Shown: positions 26,963 through 37,565, counted from the first letter of the stretch. The stretch is DNA of 64,000 bases from Pseudogulbenkiania subflava DSM 22618 (GCF_900177275.1 NZ_FXAG01000020.1:27670-91669); one strand, 5' to 3'. Notes: generated by a model from the letters alone, not told the origin. Made by a program: numbers and translations.

Positions 26963-27826
26963 TCAGTCGACATGCGGCCGTAGCGCGCCGGGAATCCTTT
27001 GTTGCGTCATTCCTCCGCTATCCAGCCAGCGGTGCGTGCTCTCTGCCGCGCGCTCGATCAATTCATGAGCGCGCGAGAAATCGTAGGGCGATACCGACAG
27101 GGGACACAACGGCGGCACCGTGATCACCTCAACCTGGCCGGCAAGCTGCTCCAGATCACGAACGAGTTGATGGGCGATCAGCAAGTTAAGCGCATGCAGG
27201 GCGTTGGCAATGACCGTTGCGGGCGGCGCTGCGAGGGCGCAGGCAAAGCCGGTGGGGAGCACGACCAGCCGGCTGGCCCCCAGCTCGACTGCCGTCATGA
27301 TGGGCGTGTTGCTGGCGATGGCGCCGTCAATCAGGTACGTTTCCCCGACTCGAACCGGCGCAAAGGCTGCCGGTATCGCACAACTGGCAAGGATCGCCTC
27401 GATGGCCGGACCGGAGGACAGCCGCACTGACGCACCGCTCAACAGCTCGGTGGCTGTAATGTGTATGGGAATGGCAGCGTTCTCCAGGTTCCGGTAGGGA
27501 AGGTGGCGCTCAACGAGATGACGTAACCCTCCCGAATCGACCAGAGACGGCGACTGGAAAAACAGGCCGACGAGGTGGCGCAAGGTCAGCGGAAATATTT
27601 CCTGCCGTTGCAGCCCGCACCAGATGCTTTCCAGACGAGCCACTCCCGCCGCTGTCGGATTCCCTGCGAAATAGGCGCCGTTCAGCGCTCCCACCGATGA
27701 GCCCACCACCAGTTCAGGCTGGATGCCGTTCCTCACCAGCTCCCGCAGCATCCCCACCTGGATGGCGCCGAAGCTGCCACCGCCTGCCAGCACGAAAGCG
27801 GTTTTTCCTGCGGTGTGGTCTGTCAT
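26963..27826 (-). CDS. Patatin-like phospholipase
   Basis: 287-residue Ser-Asp dyad lipid hydrolase. Oxyanion loop GGGSFGAIQVG at the N terminus, nucleophile Ser in GSSVGALNGAY, and Asp in YLIDGAIASNTP. There is no signal peptide, so it is probably cytosolic or membrane-associated. Substrate unknown. It precedes the flavin reductase region by about 100 bases on the same strand. Confidence 0.92.
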   Translation of the reverse strand: MTDHTAGKTAFVLAGGGSFGAIQVGMLRELVRNGIQPELVVGSSVGALNGAYFAGNPTAAGVARLESIWCGLQRQEIFPLTLRHLVGLFFQSPSLVDSGGLRHLVERHLPYRNLENAAIPIHITATELLSGASVRLSSGPAIEAILASCAIPAAFAPVRVGETYLIDGAIASNTPIMTAVELGASRLVVLPTGFACALAAPPATVIANALHALNLLIAHQLVRDLEQLAGQVEVITVPPLCPLSVSPYDFSRAHELIERAAESTHRWLDSGGMTQQRIPGALRPHVD

Positions 27827-27924
27827 TCTGGGTTCCCTCCGCAGCGATTTGGGGGAACCCCATCCCGAGCGACGGTGAGAGCGCCTGGGGTGGGGCGGGC
27901 ATTCGGAATGCTTGTTAGCGGCTC

Positions 27925-28647
27925 TTAGTACCCGTAGAACTCTTCGGTGCGGATATCATCATCATCGACGCCGGCAAGATTCAATACCCGGTGCATGTCT
28001 TCGACCATCGCAGGCGGTCCGGCAAGGTAGCAGATCGGCGCCGGAAGCTCGCTGATGACTCGTTTCAACAGCGTCTCGTCAATCTTGCCCACCTCTCCCG
28101 CCCATGGCCGGGTGGATTGCTCCATCTGCGTCATCGTCGCCACCAGACGGAAGTGACGGTTCCGTTGTTCAAGTACTTGCAGTTCGGCGAGAAAGGCGGC
28201 GTCCTCCGGCCGGCGATTGGAATAGATCAATACCAAGCGCTGTGGTAACCCATCCTGTGCCGCTTGCCGCAAGATGCTCATGAACGGCGTAATGCCGATG
28301 CCCCCCGCAATAAAGACGGCCGGCCGCGCACGATTGTTGTGCAGGGTCAGCGATCCGAACGGCCCTTCGATCCGGATCGGGGCCCCGATTGCCAGCGACT
28401 TCAAGGCTCGCTTGAACGCACTGTCGCGCATGCGCGTGGTAATGCTCAGATGCTCTTCGAACGGCGCGCTGACGATAGAGAAGGCATGGCGGGCACTTTG
28501 TGGATCGGTGGCCGGTGGGTCGACGAGAACGACATCCATCGCCTGACCGGGCTTGAAACTGAAGCCGGGCGGTTTTTCAAAATGAAACGCCATGGTGCCC
28601 TCCACGATCATTTCGTGGCCTTCGATTCTTGTGTCGTAAGCACTCAT
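27925..28647 (-). CDS. FAD/NAD(P)-binding oxidoreductase (ferredoxin reductase-like)
   Basis: 240 residues from the ATG at 28647, which has GGGAG eight bases upstream. An FAD-binding barrel (PGFSFKPGQAMDVVLVDPPA, RHAFSIVSAP) is followed by a NAD(P) domain (VFIAGGIGITPFMSILRQA, LIYSNRRPEDAAF, CYLAGPPAMVEDM) and a C-terminal aromatic EEFYGY. No ferredoxin domain is fused, so it needs an external electron carrier or acts as a flavin reductase. Confidence 0.9.
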   Translation of the reverse strand: MSAYDTRIEGHEMIVEGTMAFHFEKPPGFSFKPGQAMDVVLVDPPATDPQSARHAFSIVSAPFEEHLSITTRMRDSAFKRALKSLAIGAPIRIEGPFGSLTLHNNRARPAVFIAGGIGITPFMSILRQAAQDGLPQRLVLIYSNRRPEDAAFLAELQVLEQRNRHFRLVATMTQMEQSTRPWAGEVGKIDETLLKRVISELPAPICYLAGPPAMVEDMHRVLNLAGVDDDDIRTEEFYGY

Positions 28648-29135
28648 TTTGTGGCTCCCATTGGTCAACTCGTCTTGCCGTTTGCCCGATAGACGTTGGT
28701 TTGCGGTTATTTCAGATTTGGCCACTAAAGCCTGTTTGTCAATCATTATATGATTTAATATTTTGATTGGATTCGTGCTTTCCCTGATTTGTGGAAACGA
28801 AGGCTGCGAGATCAGGGGAAACCTCTACTATCTCTTTCCGGAAATTGTCCAGCCAGCCGGTATGCAGCCCTGCCTACCCGGAGCGCCACGGGCTGTTCCC
28901 GGACGTCCGCAGCCTGGGGCAGGCGGATTTGTTGGACCTGCACCGGAAGCATTGGCCTTCCGATGCCATTGGCTGGCCTCCGATCACCTGGGACGATTGG
29001 TAAAGCGCTGCTGCACCTCCTCCCCCTGGTGCTGACGGCTGTCAGCCGTCTCGGGGGATGGGAGTATCTCCATGGACACCCCACGGCCGCAGCAACCAGA
29101 CCTGTTCGCACCCATGCAACTCGGCCTCTTCCATG
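28648..29135. other. Gene-poor stretch with possible gene remnant
   Basis: The left part (28700-28790) is AT-rich and probably holds the promoter of the minus-strand reductase. From 28791 a GTG-started plus frame of 70 codons ends DLHRKHWPSDAIGWPPITW; it reads protein-like but has no ribosome site and no recognised family, so it may be a remnant. Nothing else convincing. Confidence 0.4.
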
Positions 29136-29164
29136 AAAAAAGCCCCCGGAGTCCCGAGGGCTTT
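29136..29164 (-). terminator. Rho-independent terminator of the isochorismatase-like gene
   Basis: On the minus strand an 11-bp stem AAAGCCCTCGG/CCGGGGGCTTT (one wobble), loop GACT, then TTTTT. It lies 59 bases after the stop at 29223. Confidence 0.85.
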
Positions 29165-29222
29165 ACTCTTGACCATCCTACCGGCGCGACCGTAGCCAAG
29201 GAGCCAGATCGACCCGCCGACT

Positions 29223-29747
29223 TCACTGAAGCTCTAGCAGGTATTGCAGCGACGTGATCGGGTGAACCCCCTGCTGGCGCATGCGTTTCAATGCAAGTTG
29301 ATGTGCGTCTTCGGTGATGTCCCCGCAGGCGTCGGCGATGACGTACACCAAAATACCTCGATCCAGCGCCGACAATGCCGAGTCGGCGATTGAAACGGAG
29401 GTGCGCAGGCCGGCCAAGACGATTATTGGCGTCTCGGATGCCGTCACCCACTGGAGAATCCATTCGTTCAGCTGAGGCTTCGTGTTCGAGGGGGCGCTCA
29501 CCGCATTGTCGGGAAACCTTGGGGTTTGGACGTCGCGTTCCTTGTCCGGCTGGTCGGTTATCGCTGTCACGAGAATCGGCACCTGATAAGCCTTAGCTGC
29601 CTTGGTTACCATGAAAACATTGGTGCGGAGCGGGTCCGCATAGGCAGGTTGCGCAGCTACGCCGATTCGGGGCTGGTGGTCGATCAGGATGAGCGAGTGG
29701 TTCTCATGATCAAGCAAAGTTTGGTCTTTAGCGACAAGCATGTTCAT
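29223..29747 (-). CDS. YcaC-type isochorismatase homologue lacking the catalytic Cys
   Basis: 174 residues. LILIDHQPRIGVA at the N terminus holds the family Asp and is YcaC-like. The nucleophile loop reads LAGLRTSVSIADSALSALDRG where active members have T-x-x-C; the Cys is replaced by Ser. The protein also ends about 25-30 residues before typical YcaC proteins. It may be a non-catalytic or changed-activity homologue. Followed by its own terminator. Confidence 0.82.
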   Translation of the reverse strand: MNMLVAKDQTLLDHENHSLILIDHQPRIGVAAQPAYADPLRTNVFMVTKAAKAYQVPILVTAITDQPDKERDVQTPRFPDNAVSAPSNTKPQLNEWILQWVTASETPIIVLAGLRTSVSIADSALSALDRGILVYVIADACGDITEDAHQLALKRMRQQGVHPITSLQYLLELQ

Positions 29748-30217
29748 CCCCCTGATGAAGTGCCGATCAAAAAGAGGGGCCTGCCTGGGGCAGAGTCAGG
29801 CAAGCCCATTCCACCTTTTACCAACAGATACAATTGAAACGTAGACACCGTGGCAAGCCACGGCAAAGAGAAATTTTTAATTGGCATTTCGGAGGACAAA
29901 TGACTACGCCATCAACAAGTTAGGTGAACACGTGCTACGGCTGCGTCGTGGCCATTGATGGCGTCGGCGACTGGGGAGTCCGTCGAGCGGGCGGTGGCGG
30001 TGACCGGCTTCATCTTTTGCGCCCTCGGTTGCCTTGCTCGCTGCCTGACCCGGCTTGCCCTGTGAGCCGGTTTTGCCTGCGGAAGGCCTTCGCCCGAGTC
30101 CAGTCTTGACGGCCCGCCAGGGGCAAATGGGAGGGATCGATGGTAGAAAGCGCACGGTCACGGTGCTTTCATCAAATCCGACTAGAGTGGATACCTTTGT
30201 TCATCGTCAGGTGAGGG
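29748..30217. other. Intergenic region, no convincing gene
   Basis: 470 bases. The frames present are short, basic and without ribosome sites. The left part (29800-29910) is AT-rich and could carry the promoter of the minus-strand gene. Composition differs from neighbouring genes; possibly decayed mobile DNA, but I cannot name it. Confidence 0.4.
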
Positions 30218-30913
30218 GTGACTGTGGCTTATGTCGATTTGTATTGCGAGCGGATCGCGCCGGGCTTGCTCGGCGAACCGATCAACATGCTGAGCAATCT
30301 GGCGTTTTTTGCCGCCGCCTGGTGGGTGTGGCGTCACGCTGCGATGGCGGGCGCGGGCGCCAGCCGGGCGCGGTGGCTGGCGGGGTTGCTGGCATTGATC
30401 GGCGCCGGCAGCTTCACTTTCCATGCTTTCGCCACCGGCTGGGCGGAGTGGCTCGACGTGCTGCCCATCCTGTTGTTCCAGCTGGTGTTCCTGTGGCGCT
30501 ATTTCCGAGACATCGCCGGTTGGCGGCGCGTTGCGGCGGGGCTGTTCCTGGTGGGTTTCGCCGCCGCCGGGGTCGAGGCCGGGAATTATCCGCAATGGCT
30601 GAACGGGTCGCTGTCCTACCTGCCGGCGCTGCTGGTGTTGTTGGGCATTGCCGTCTGGCATGGCCGGACCGGTCGTGCGGGCTGGGGGTCGTTGGCGGCG
30701 GCCGGCGGCACTTTCGTGGTGTCGCTGTTTTTCCGCTCGATCGACAACGCCGTTTGCCCCGCTTTCGCCATCGGCACGCATTTCCTGTGGCACTTTCTCA
30801 ATGCCGCGGTGCTAGCGCTGGCGGTGCGAGGGTGGATGCTGGGGGTGTCGGGTGCTGCGCTGTCCGGTCGCCTTGGCGGCGTCGCGGGACGCCGTATAGG
30901 CGAGCCGTCTTAG
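30218..30913 (+). CDS. Alkaline ceramidase-like (CREST) membrane protein
   Basis: 231 residues, about seven hydrophobic helices. Conserved polar landmarks of the alkaline ceramidase/CREST group are visible: DLYCER near the start, EPINMLSNLAFF, GSFTFHAFATGWAEWLDVLP, and GTHFLWHFLNA, giving the expected Glu, Ser, Asp and His set for a zinc amidohydrolase. Start is GTG (30218). Its stop codon TAG (30911-30913) lies at the junction with a MITE, so the original C terminus may have been slightly different. Confidence 0.82.
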   Translation: MTVAYVDLYCERIAPGLLGEPINMLSNLAFFAAAWWVWRHAAMAGAGASRARWLAGLLALIGAGSFTFHAFATGWAEWLDVLPILLFQLVFLWRYFRDIAGWRRVAAGLFLVGFAAAGVEAGNYPQWLNGSLSYLPALLVLLGIAVWHGRTGRAGWGSLAAAGGTFVVSLFFRSIDNAVCPAFAIGTHFLWHFLNAAVLALAVRGWMLGVSGAALSGRLGGVAGRRIGEPS

Positions 30914-31013
30914 AACCCGTTCACGCTCGGTAGCGTGCAGCCCCAGTGATGAATTGGCACGCTGTGCACATGAACTCCGACCGGGGGTGCGCCGCAAGAT
31001 CGGGAACAGGTTC
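30913..31013. mobile_element. MITE-like element between convergent genes
   Basis: 101 bases bounded by GAACCCGTTCACGCTC and, inverted, GAACCTGTTCCCGATCTTGC, and flanked on both sides by TTA (30910-30912 and 31014-31016), a 3-bp TNA target duplication. It provides the stop codon of both neighbours. No coding capacity. The TNA duplication suggests mobilisation by an IS5-family (IS1031-type) transposase encoded elsewhere. Confidence 0.8.
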
Positions 31014-31427
31014 TTAGTCGCTGGTGATCTGTCCGGCGGCGCGTGGCGCCATCAGCTTGAAGGTTCCCATCGCTTTGGCGACCAGTTCTCCCGTTGCGTT
31101 GCGGATTTCCCCTTCGCAGAACACCAGGGAGGAACCGGCGCGCAGCACCCGGCCTTCGCAGTCCAGCATGCCGTTGGCGGGCTCCAGGAAGCTGACGTTC
31201 AGGTCCACCGTGGCGACGCCGGTGGCGTGGGGGCGGGTGCCGCGTGCGGCGGCGGCCAGCGTGACGTCGAACAGCGTCATCAGCAGCCCGCCGTGGCCGT
31301 TGCCGGCGGCGTTCAACAGGGGTGGGGTCAATTCGACACGCGCCCGTGCGATGCCGGGTTCGCGTTCTACTGCGACGATGCCGCAATGCTCGATGAAGGG
31401 GCTGTAGATGCCGAAAAAATCGTTCAT
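31014..31427 (-). CDS. PaaI/hotdog-fold thioesterase
   Basis: 137-residue single hotdog domain. LLNAAGNGHGGLLMTLFDVT is the HGG-containing substrate loop and helix; VDLNVSFLEPANG the following strand. Members hydrolyse acyl-CoA thioesters; substrate unknown. The stop codon TAA coincides with the TTA target duplication of the adjacent MITE. Confidence 0.88.
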   Translation of the reverse strand: MNDFFGIYSPFIEHCGIVAVEREPGIARARVELTPPLLNAAGNGHGGLLMTLFDVTLAAAARGTRPHATGVATVDLNVSFLEPANGMLDCEGRVLRAGSSLVFCEGEIRNATGELVAKAMGTFKLMAPRAAGQITSD

Positions 31428-31461
31428 GGGCGGTTTCTTTCGCGCTGATCCGTGGGGGTAA

Positions 31462-31473
31462 AGGTTGGCCGAA
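31462..31473 (+). repeat. DUS-like word AGGTTGGCCGAA
   Basis: Exact copy (AAAGGTTGGCCGAAGAG), intergenic near the thioesterase start. Confidence 0.7.
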
Positions 31474-31532
31474 GAGGTGTCGCCGTGGAGGCGGAGCGGG
31501 CGTCTCCCTGGCGATCCGCGCTTGGCGGACCG

Positions 31533-31940
31533 TCAGGGCTTGGCGCTGCCGGTCTTGAGCTGCTGGTAGTCGCCCAGAACGACGTCCGCCTGCTGCAGGA
31601 TTGTGCACAGGGCCTCGGCGGTAGGGAAGCTGGCGAAGCTTAGTGCCGGGTCGAGCGCCAGCAGGGCGCGGCGGGCGCTGGTGCAGACGTCCACCGCCGC
31701 ATTGAAATCGGCTGGTCCGAGCACCTTGCCGTTGCGAATCTTGCGGTAGTGCACCCGGCACATCTGCAGGTACTGGCGGGCGGTGTCGTGCGCATCCAGC
31801 ACGCCGGCGTTCTCCAGCTCGGTGAATGCCGCCATCAGGGACTGGCAGGCCTTCTCGGCGCGCGCGAGGCGCTTCTCCGACGCCAGTCTGGCGTCGCGGC
31901 TGGGATTGGCCGTGGTGGATTTCTTGGGTTTGGCCGCCAT
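31533..31940 (-). CDS. Hypothetical protein, 135 residues
   Basis: A basic, low-complexity start (MAAKPKKSTTANPSRDARLA) leads into helical segments RLARAEKACQSLMAAFTELE and ADFNAAVDVCTSARRALLAL. Soluble. No family recognised. It sits alone between the thioesterase and bluB. Confidence 0.7.
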   Translation of the reverse strand: MAAKPKKSTTANPSRDARLASEKRLARAEKACQSLMAAFTELENAGVLDAHDTARQYLQMCRVHYRKIRNGKVLGPADFNAAVDVCTSARRALLALDPALSFASFPTAEALCTILQQADVVLGDYQQLKTGSAKP

Positions 31941-32053
31941 GCGCAGGCTTTCCTGGTTGGGCAGGGCGCTGTCATCGAGAGCGCCCCGCGTGGATTCGAG
32001 GGGCGCATTTTAACGCGCATTGTCGTGCCAGGCACCTGCCGGCGCGGGGCTTT

Positions 32054-32716
32054 TCAGCGCGAAACGGCGCTGTCCGCCACGTTGTTCCAGCCGTTCTCGA
32101 ATACCAGTTCCTGCAGCGGCTGGCGCCGCGCCCAGTTTTCCTGTTCCAGCATCGGCTTGGCGTAGAACTGATCGACGTGGCCGATGCAGAGGATGGCCAC
32201 CGCCTTGGCTCCCTCGGGCAAGCCCAGCAGCTGGCCGAGTGCTATCGGGTCGAACAGCGACACCCAGCCGAGGCCGAGGCCTTCGGCGCGCGCCGCCAGC
32301 CACATATTCTGGATGGCGCAGGCGACCGAGGCCAGATCCATCTCCGGCAGCGTGCGCCGGCCGAACACGTGGCGTTCGCGCCCGTCCATCAGCGCTGCCA
32401 CCAGTACCTCGCCGCAATCGAGAATGCCTTCCACCTTGAGCCGCATGAACTCGTCCTCGCGCTCGCCGAGCGCCGCTGCGGTGCGCACCCGTTCCGCCTC
32501 GACCAGCGCGTGCATGTCGCGGCGCAGTTGCGGGTTGCTGATGCGGATGAAGCGCCACGGCTGCATGAAGCCGACGCTGGGCGCGAGGTGCGCGGCCTGC
32601 AGCAGGCGGGCGAGCAGTTCGGGATCGACCGGGTCGGGGCGGAAGTGACGCATGTCGCGCCGTTCGCGGATGGCGCGGTAGACGGCGGCGATGTCGGTGT
32701 CGTTGTATCGATTCAT
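32054..32716 (-). CDS. bluB: 5,6-dimethylbenzimidazole synthase BluB
   Basis: Makes the lower ligand of cobalamin by oxidative breakdown of FMNH2. 220 residues with the flavin-destructase nitroreductase fold: RRDMRHFRPDPV, LLQAAHLAPSVGFMQPWRFI and GLGLGWVSLFDP are characteristic of BluB. The ATG at 32716 (MNRYNDTDIAAVYRAI) is chosen; a longer frame is encoded by the adjacent repeat. Last gene of the B12 run, separated from cobB by a MITE. Confidence 0.94.
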   Translation of the reverse strand: MNRYNDTDIAAVYRAIRERRDMRHFRPDPVDPELLARLLQAAHLAPSVGFMQPWRFIRISNPQLRRDMHALVEAERVRTAAALGEREDEFMRLKVEGILDCGEVLVAALMDGRERHVFGRRTLPEMDLASVACAIQNMWLAARAEGLGLGWVSLFDPIALGQLLGLPEGAKAVAILCIGHVDQFYAKPMLEQENWARRQPLQELVFENGWNNVADSAVSR

Positions 32717-32733
32717 GATATAGGGGGCCTTGA

Positions 32734-32884
32734 AAACCGTCGCGAGCGGGCCGAGTGCAAGGCGGACGGCGCGCAGCGACCGAGATAGTACAAGTAGTAC
32801 AGCGAGGGAGTCTGTGGCTGAGCGAGTTGCACACCAACTCGCACGCCAACCGTGCAACGCAGCAATCGGCGCGCGCAGCAGGTT
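32734..32884. mobile_element. MITE-like element between cobB and bluB
   Basis: About 151 bases with ends AAACC/GGTTT, flanked by TGA (left) and TTA (right), both TNA. It shares internal blocks with the element inside cobN (GAGCGxGCCGAGTGCAAGGCG, CGACCGAGATAGTACAA) and the central GTACAAGTAGTACA with the element at 57580. The right-hand TTA is the stop codon of cobB. Confidence 0.75.
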
Positions 32885-34195
32885 TTAGGGGGGGCCGGTG
32901 AACAGGCTGGCAGTGGCGATAGGGTTGGACGGGAAATAGGCGTGCAGATAGCTCGCCACGATGCTGCCGTGGCGGTAGACCGCTTCGCCTGGCGCCGTGC
33001 CGCTGGCTCGACGGGCATGGGTTAGCGGGGCAAGCGGGGTTTGCAGGCTGGTGTAATGGAAGGTGTGGCCGCGCAGCGTCTCGCCGTCGAGTTCTACCGC
33101 TTGCAGGCCGAGCCCGGCGAGGCGCCGGCCCAGCGTGGCGTGGCCTGGCAAGAGCCCGAGCAGGGCACCGGTTTTGCCGGCCTTGTCGGTGAGCGCGTCG
33201 AGCAGGTAGAGCATGCCGCCGCACTCGGCATAGAGCGGTTTGTCGGCGGCAACATGTTCTCGCAAGCCGATCGCGGTCCGAAGGTTGGCCGAAAGCGTGG
33301 CGAGGTGCAGCTCCGGGTAGCCACCTGGCAGGTAGACGGCGTCGGCCTCCGGCAGCGCATCGTCGGCGAGCGGCGAGAAGAACGCCAGCTCGGCGCCCAG
33401 CGCTTCGAGCAGTTCCAGATTGGCCGGGTAGACGAAGGAGAAGGCCTTGTCGCGGGCGATGGCGATCTTCACACCGGCCAATAGTGTCGGCAGTGGGGCG
33501 GCGATGGCGGGCTGGAAAGCGATGGCAGGCGGCAGTTGGGTCAGCCCGGTTCCGGCGATCTGTGCGGCAGCCTGCTGTAGCCGCGCTTCCAGGTCGTCGA
33601 TTTCCTGCGCCTGCACCAGGCCCAGGTGGCGTTCCGGCAGGGTCATGGCGTCTTCGCGCAGCACGGTGCCGAGGCAGCTCAGCCCTGACGGCAAGGCTTG
33701 CAGCAGCATCTCGGCGTGGCGCGCGCTGGCGACGCGGTTGGCCAGCACGCCGTAGAACGGCAGGCCGGGGCGGAAGCTGGCGAGGCCGTGCGCCACGGCG
33801 GCGAAGGTCTGCGCCATGCCGGTGGCGTCGATTACCGCCAGCACCGGCACGCCGAAAGTCTGCGCCAGATCGGCGCTCGACGGCGTGCCGTCGAACAGGC
33901 CCATGCTGCCTTCGATCAGGATCAGGTCGGCATCCCCGGCTGCGTCGTACAGCCGCTGGCGGCAGTCGGCTTCGCCGGTCATCCACAGGTCGAGCGAGTA
34001 GACCGGGTTACCCGATGCCTGTTCGAGGATGTAGGGGTCGAGGAAGTCCGGCCCTGTCTTGAACACGCGCACAGTGCGGCCCTGGGCGCGGTGGTAGCGC
34101 GCGAGGCCGGAGGTGAGCGTGGTCTTGCCCTGGTGCGAGGCCGGTGCGGTGAGGAACAGCGCCGGGCAGGAGCGGGCTTTCGGCTTGTTGGGCAT
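32885..34195 (-). CDS. cobB: Cobyrinic acid a,c-diamide synthase
   Basis: Glutamine-dependent amidation of corrin side chains a and c. 436 residues. The N-terminal DTB synthetase-like P-loop domain has TAPASHQGKTTLTSGLARYH and FKTGPDFLDPYIL; the C-terminal class I amidotransferase domain has nucleophile Cys in LYAECGGMLYLLDAL and the closing His in RHGSIVASYLHAYF. The protein follows cobO by nine bases. Its stop is at the edge of a MITE. CbiA is the anaerobic-pathway name for the same enzyme. Confidence 0.95.
   Translation of the reverse strand: MPNKPKARSCPALFLTAPASHQGKTTLTSGLARYHRAQGRTVRVFKTGPDFLDPYILEQASGNPVYSLDLWMTGEADCRQRLYDAAGDADLILIEGSMGLFDGTPSSADLAQTFGVPVLAVIDATGMAQTFAAVAHGLASFRPGLPFYGVLANRVASARHAEMLLQALPSGLSCLGTVLREDAMTLPERHLGLVQAQEIDDLEARLQQAAAQIAGTGLTQLPPAIAFQPAIAAPLPTLLAGVKIAIARDKAFSFVYPANLELLEALGAELAFFSPLADDALPEADAVYLPGGYPELHLATLSANLRTAIGLREHVAADKPLYAECGGMLYLLDALTDKAGKTGALLGLLPGHATLGRRLAGLGLQAVELDGETLRGHTFHYTSLQTPLAPLTHARRASGTAPGEAVYRHGSIVASYLHAYFPSNPIATASLFTGPP
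33284..33295 (+). repeat. DUS-like word AGGTTGGCCGAA
   Basis: Exact copy (GAAGGTTGGCCGAAAGC) inside cobB. Confidence 0.6.
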
Positions 34196-34204
34196 GGACT
34201 GATC

Positions 34205-34807
34205 CTAGAACTCGACGCCTTGCTGTGCCTTGATGCCCTGTTCGCGGTAGGGGTGTTTGACCAGCTTCATCTCGGTCACCAAGTCCGCCGCCTCGATCAG
34301 CGCTTCGGGTGCATGGCGGCCGGTGACGACCACGTGCAGATCGGGCGAGCGGGCGGCGAACACCGCCAGCACCTCGTCGAGCGGCAGATACTCGTATTTC
34401 AGCACCACGTTGAGCTCGTCGAGGATCACCATGTCGTACTCGCCGCTTTCGATCATGCTCCGAGCTTCGTCCCAGCCTTTACGCGCGGTGGCGATGTCGG
34501 CGTCGCGGTTCTGGGTGTTCCAGGTATAGCCCTCGCCCATGGTGAGGAAGTCGCAGTTGTCGAAGCTGCCCAGCAAGTCGCGCTCGGCGGTGTGTAGCGC
34601 GCCCTTGATGAACTGCACCACACCCAGGCGCATGCCGTGGCCGACCACGCGCAGGCCCATGCCGAAGGCGGCGCTACTCTTGCCCTTGCCGGTGCCGGTG
34701 TTGACGATCAGCAGCCCCTTTTCCTTGGTGGCGGCGGCCTTCTTCTTCTCGAAGCCGGCCTTGCGCCGCTCGGTCATGCGCTGGTGGGAAGTCGGGTCGG
34801 TTTTCAT
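34205..34807 (-). CDS. cobO: Corrinoid adenosyltransferase (CobA/CobO type)
   Basis: Adds the adenosyl ligand to cob(I)alamin precursors using ATP. 200 residues, P-loop NTGTGKGKSSAAFGMGLRVV, then QFIKGALHTAERD and the Walker B-like DMVILDELNVVLKYEYL. The family-typical N-terminal MTERRKAGFEKKK helix is present. Lies between cobW and cobB in the same operon. Confidence 0.95.
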   Translation of the reverse strand: MKTDPTSHQRMTERRKAGFEKKKAAATKEKGLLIVNTGTGKGKSSAAFGMGLRVVGHGMRLGVVQFIKGALHTAERDLLGSFDNCDFLTMGEGYTWNTQNRDADIATARKGWDEARSMIESGEYDMVILDELNVVLKYEYLPLDEVLAVFAARSPDLHVVVTGRHAPEALIEAADLVTEMKLVKHPYREQGIKAQQGVEF

Positions 34808-34838
34808 GATGGATTCCTTGCTAATTCAATCGTGTGCA

Positions 34839-35953
<1,115 letters not shown>

Positions 35954-35957
<4 letters not shown>

Positions 35958-37507
35958 GCCGGTTGCCCCTCTTGTTGAGCGGGCAGCGCGGCCAGCACGC
36001 CGGCAAAGTCGGATGCCATCGCCGGGTAGTCGAGCACGGGGCGGTCCACCACGATCAGCGGGATGCCCAGCGCCGCGGCGGCAGCAGCCTTGGTACCGTA
36101 GCCGCCGGCGTCGCCGGATTGCTTGGTCACCACGCAGTCGATGCCCCAGTCGCGCCACAGCGTTTCGTTGGCGGCCTGCGAGAACGGGCCTTGCATGGCG
36201 AGGAGGTGCGAGCGTGGAATGCCCAGGTCGATGGCGCGTTGCAAATGCTGCGGGTCCGGGGCGAGGCGCACGAACCACTGGCGCTGGTCGGCACCGTCGG
36301 CCTTGACGAAGGCGGCCAGGTCCTTGGAGCCGGTGGCGAGGAAGATACGCTGGCCGCGCTGCATCGCCAGACGCGCGGCGTCGGCCATGGTTGCCACGTG
36401 CTCGGCGGGATGATTGTCGGCGGCGCTGGGGCGCTCGTAGCGCAAATAGGGCAGCGCGAGTTCCTGTGCCAGCTCGATCAGCTGCTGCGACATGTCGCTG
36501 GCGTAGGGGTGGGTGGCGTCGACGATCACCCGTGCACCGCTGTCGCGCAACAGTTCGCGGCGGCGCTCGATGCCGAGGCGGCCGGAGACCGTGGTGAGGC
36601 CGGGGCAGTTCTGCTCCACTAGTTCGGCGCCGTAGTCGGTGGCACTCGACACGATGACTTCACGGCCCGTCGCGGCGATCTCGCGCGCCAGTGCGTTGCC
36701 GTCACTGGTGCCGGAGAATACCCACACTGCGCTGTTCGGCAGCACGTCGGCCTTGACGGTGTCGGGCGTGTCGTCCCAGTTGCCGTAGCCGCGCGGTGAG
36801 AAGATCCAGTTGCGCTTGCGCTTGGTGAAGCGGTTGCCGATCACGAGCGAGGTCAGCATGTTGAAGCGGCGCGTACGCAGTTCGGCCAGGGTGACGATCT
36901 CGACGGTCTGGCCCTCGCGGTAGGCGTTGTGCACGATGCCGCACAGCGTCTCGGGGCGCTTGTGCTCGAGCATGATGTCGAGGACACGGTACACGCCTTC
37001 CTGGCGCTGCTTGCTCTGCACGTTGTAGAACACCGCGGCAAGGTCGGCTTCGGCGATGTGGCGTGCGCGCTTCTCGATCCATTCCCACGGACACAGCAGG
37101 TCGGACAGGCTCAGCGTGGCGAAGTCGTGCGACAGCGGCGCACCCAAGAGCGACGCGCAGGCGTTGGCCGAGGTGATGCCGGGGATGAGCTGGACGTCGA
37201 AGGTGTCGGTTTCCAGCATGTCCTCGTAGGCGAGCGTGGCCATGGCGTAGATGCCGATGTCGCCGCTGGAGATCAGCGCCACGGTCTTGCCGGCGCGCGC
37301 CTGTTCCAGCGCCAACTGGGCGCGGTCGCGCTCCTGGGTCAAGGGCAGGGTGCGGATGTCCTTACCGGAAATCCACGGCTGAATCCAGGTGAGGTACAGG
37401 TCGTAGGAGACGATCACATCGCTCGCGGCGAGGGCGTCCTTCACCATCGGCGGGATCAGTTCGGCGGTGCCGGGGCCGACGGAGACCAAGTAGAGTTTGC
37501 CGGTCAT
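35954..37507 (-). CDS. cobJK: CobJ-CobK fusion: precorrin-3B C17-methyltransferase and precorrin-6A reductase
   Basis: 517-residue two-domain protein. Residues 1-250 are the SAM-dependent methyltransferase (LYLVSVGPGTAELIPPMV, LISSGDIGIYAMATL, LIPGITSANACASLLGAPLS) that acts with ring contraction. Residues from about 263 (VWVFSGTSDGNALAREIA) are the NADPH reductase CobK/CbiJ, with VDATHPYASDMSQQLIELA and VVTKQSGDAGGYGTKA. The two reactions are not consecutive, so the fusion probably serves channelling or stoichiometry. Start overlaps nothing upstream because a hairpin repeat separates it from cbiG. Confidence 0.94.
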
Positions 37508-37565
37508 AAATGCTTTCAGTTTCTTTTTTCAACCATGACGGGTGAGCGCCATGCTTCGTGATGCT

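Noticed and set aside
29072..29257. 61-codon plus-strand frame
   Set aside because: It runs through the terminator and the 3' end of the minus-strand isochorismatase-like gene.
32717..32857. Longer N terminus for bluB
   Set aside because: The extra codons come from the MITE; the conserved protein starts at 32716.
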